NCBI GenBank assembly: GCA_004380135.1 | Contig: QXCR01000091.1 | Span: 55,297-119,296 of the forward strand | Direction: 5' to 3' | Length of the DNA stretch: 64,000 bases | Source: Stemphylium vesicarium | Taxonomy: Eukaryota; Ascomycota; Dothideomycetes; Pleosporales; Pleosporaceae | In this document: one piece after another, positions 63,496-64,000 of the stretch | Numbering within the stretch: the first letter of the stretch is position 1 | Layout of the letters: each line of letters starts with the position of its first letter | Position numbers and translations under genes: made by a program | Notes under the pieces: model-generated | What the model was told of the DNA's origin: nothing | Seen by the model: the letters and a program-made list of their open reading frames with translations, nothing else | The model's database searches: none

Positions 63496-64000
63496 ATGAC
63501 GACCAGGAGAATTGTTACCGAGGAAAAGTCCTCGCTGGACTACGATGGACAGGGTGCGCCAGAGCCATCCAACACGTCCCCGGCGGTGCCATCGTAAGTT
63601 GCTTTCTGCGGCCGTGCAAGTACTACGACTTACATGACTGCAGCTCCGTCATTTGGAAGCTGATGAGCTTCACCTTTGCCATGATCACGCTACCCATTGG
63701 CACCTACTTCTTCAGCGTCAACTTCGTCTTCCAGGGTAAACTAAAACTTCCGTCGTGTGATAAAGGGGGAGGGGATTGTGAGGTATTAACTTTGTCCAGG
63801 CAACGCAACGTGGGCCGGAGGGCTAGCCGCACTAATGGCCAACGTGGTCCTGATCGCCTACGTCGTCATGGCGTTTAAAGATGGAAGAGATCCGAGAAGA
63901 CATGCAGAACAAGATGGAGCAACAGAAGGACGAGTTTCAGGCCAAACTGAAGGCCGACGAGGAGGCAAAGGTCGAATTGGAAGAGCTAAGAGCCGCGAAA
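63496..64000 (+). CDS. VMA21: V-ATPase assembly factor VMA21, cut by window edge
   Basis: Three exons, 63496-63593, 63644-63735 and 63800 to the right edge. Vma21 is a small ER membrane chaperone for assembly of the V0 sector of the vacuolar ATPase. Seen: MTTRRIVTEEKSSL, the luminal/cytosolic join SNTSPAVPSSVIWKLMSFTF, first membrane helix (FAMITLPIGTYFFSVNF, residues ~40-58) then NATWAGGLAALMANVVLIAY and the second helix to VVMAF. After VVMAF the annotated frame continues KDGRDPRRHAEQD, open to the edge. The +1 frame from about 63884 instead reads MEEIREDMQNKMEQQKDE and onward as a strong charged helix, as in the tails of related proteins. A one-base error or change just after VVMAF is thus possible. 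Stop and C-terminus are outside the window. Confidence 0.85.

Overview
The window is nuclear DNA of a filamentous ascomycete. The evidence is many short introns with GT–AG borders and CTRAC-type branch points, compact single- and multi-exon genes on both strands, a HET gene, Fungal_trans_2 and DUF3176 proteins, a WSC protein and Cgr1. The style of the proteins suggests Dothideomycetes, probably Pleosporales, but this is judged by eye and not by a search. Exon borders were derived by hand from reading-frame continuity and splice motifs.

Layout. 1-8 kb: an Asp/Ser/Pro-rich unknown protein running off the left edge (-), COQ6 (+), a ChaC-type gamma-glutamylcyclotransferase with a 5-nt microexon (+), and a ZIP zinc transporter (-). 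9-16 kb: a Fungal_trans_2 regulator (+), a multi-pass membrane protein (-), and a secreted WSC-domain gene broken by an in-frame TAG (-). 16-29 kb: housekeeping block with RRN3, cyclophilin H, a membrane RING-H2 protein, a PXMP4-type peroxisomal membrane protein, a mitochondrial ornithine carrier, CGR1 and a coiled-coil tail-anchored protein. 29-38 kb: lineage-specific block with a small unknown gene, a degenerate C2H2-like gene with a homopolymer frameshift, a DUF3176 membrane protein, an MDR oxidoreductase and a GFA/CENP-V enzyme. 39-46 kb: SF3B1/HSH155 and a large disordered protein with a C-terminal RING-like motif. 46-53 kb: a HET pseudogene with four in-frame stops, a small secreted protein, an aldo-keto reductase (Kv-beta type) and a small acidic gene with an internal TAG. 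55-64 kb: a bZIP regulator, a glutaredoxin-like/acidic-tail protein, FUN30 (SNF2) and VMA21 running off the right edge.

The conserved genes serve separate core processes: ubiquinone synthesis, glutathione turnover, zinc uptake, Pol I transcription, splicing, ribosome assembly, chromatin remodelling and V-ATPase assembly. I see no biosynthetic cluster, CRISPR array, tRNA, rRNA or intact transposon. The most notable pattern is that several accessory genes keep an otherwise intact frame but carry nonsense codons explainable by C-to-T changes. That resembles RIP-like or other C-to-T decay and leaves the housekeeping neighbours untouched. Other oddities are a 5-nt microexon, two GC–AG introns within 2 kb of each other, and two apparent one-base frameshifts.
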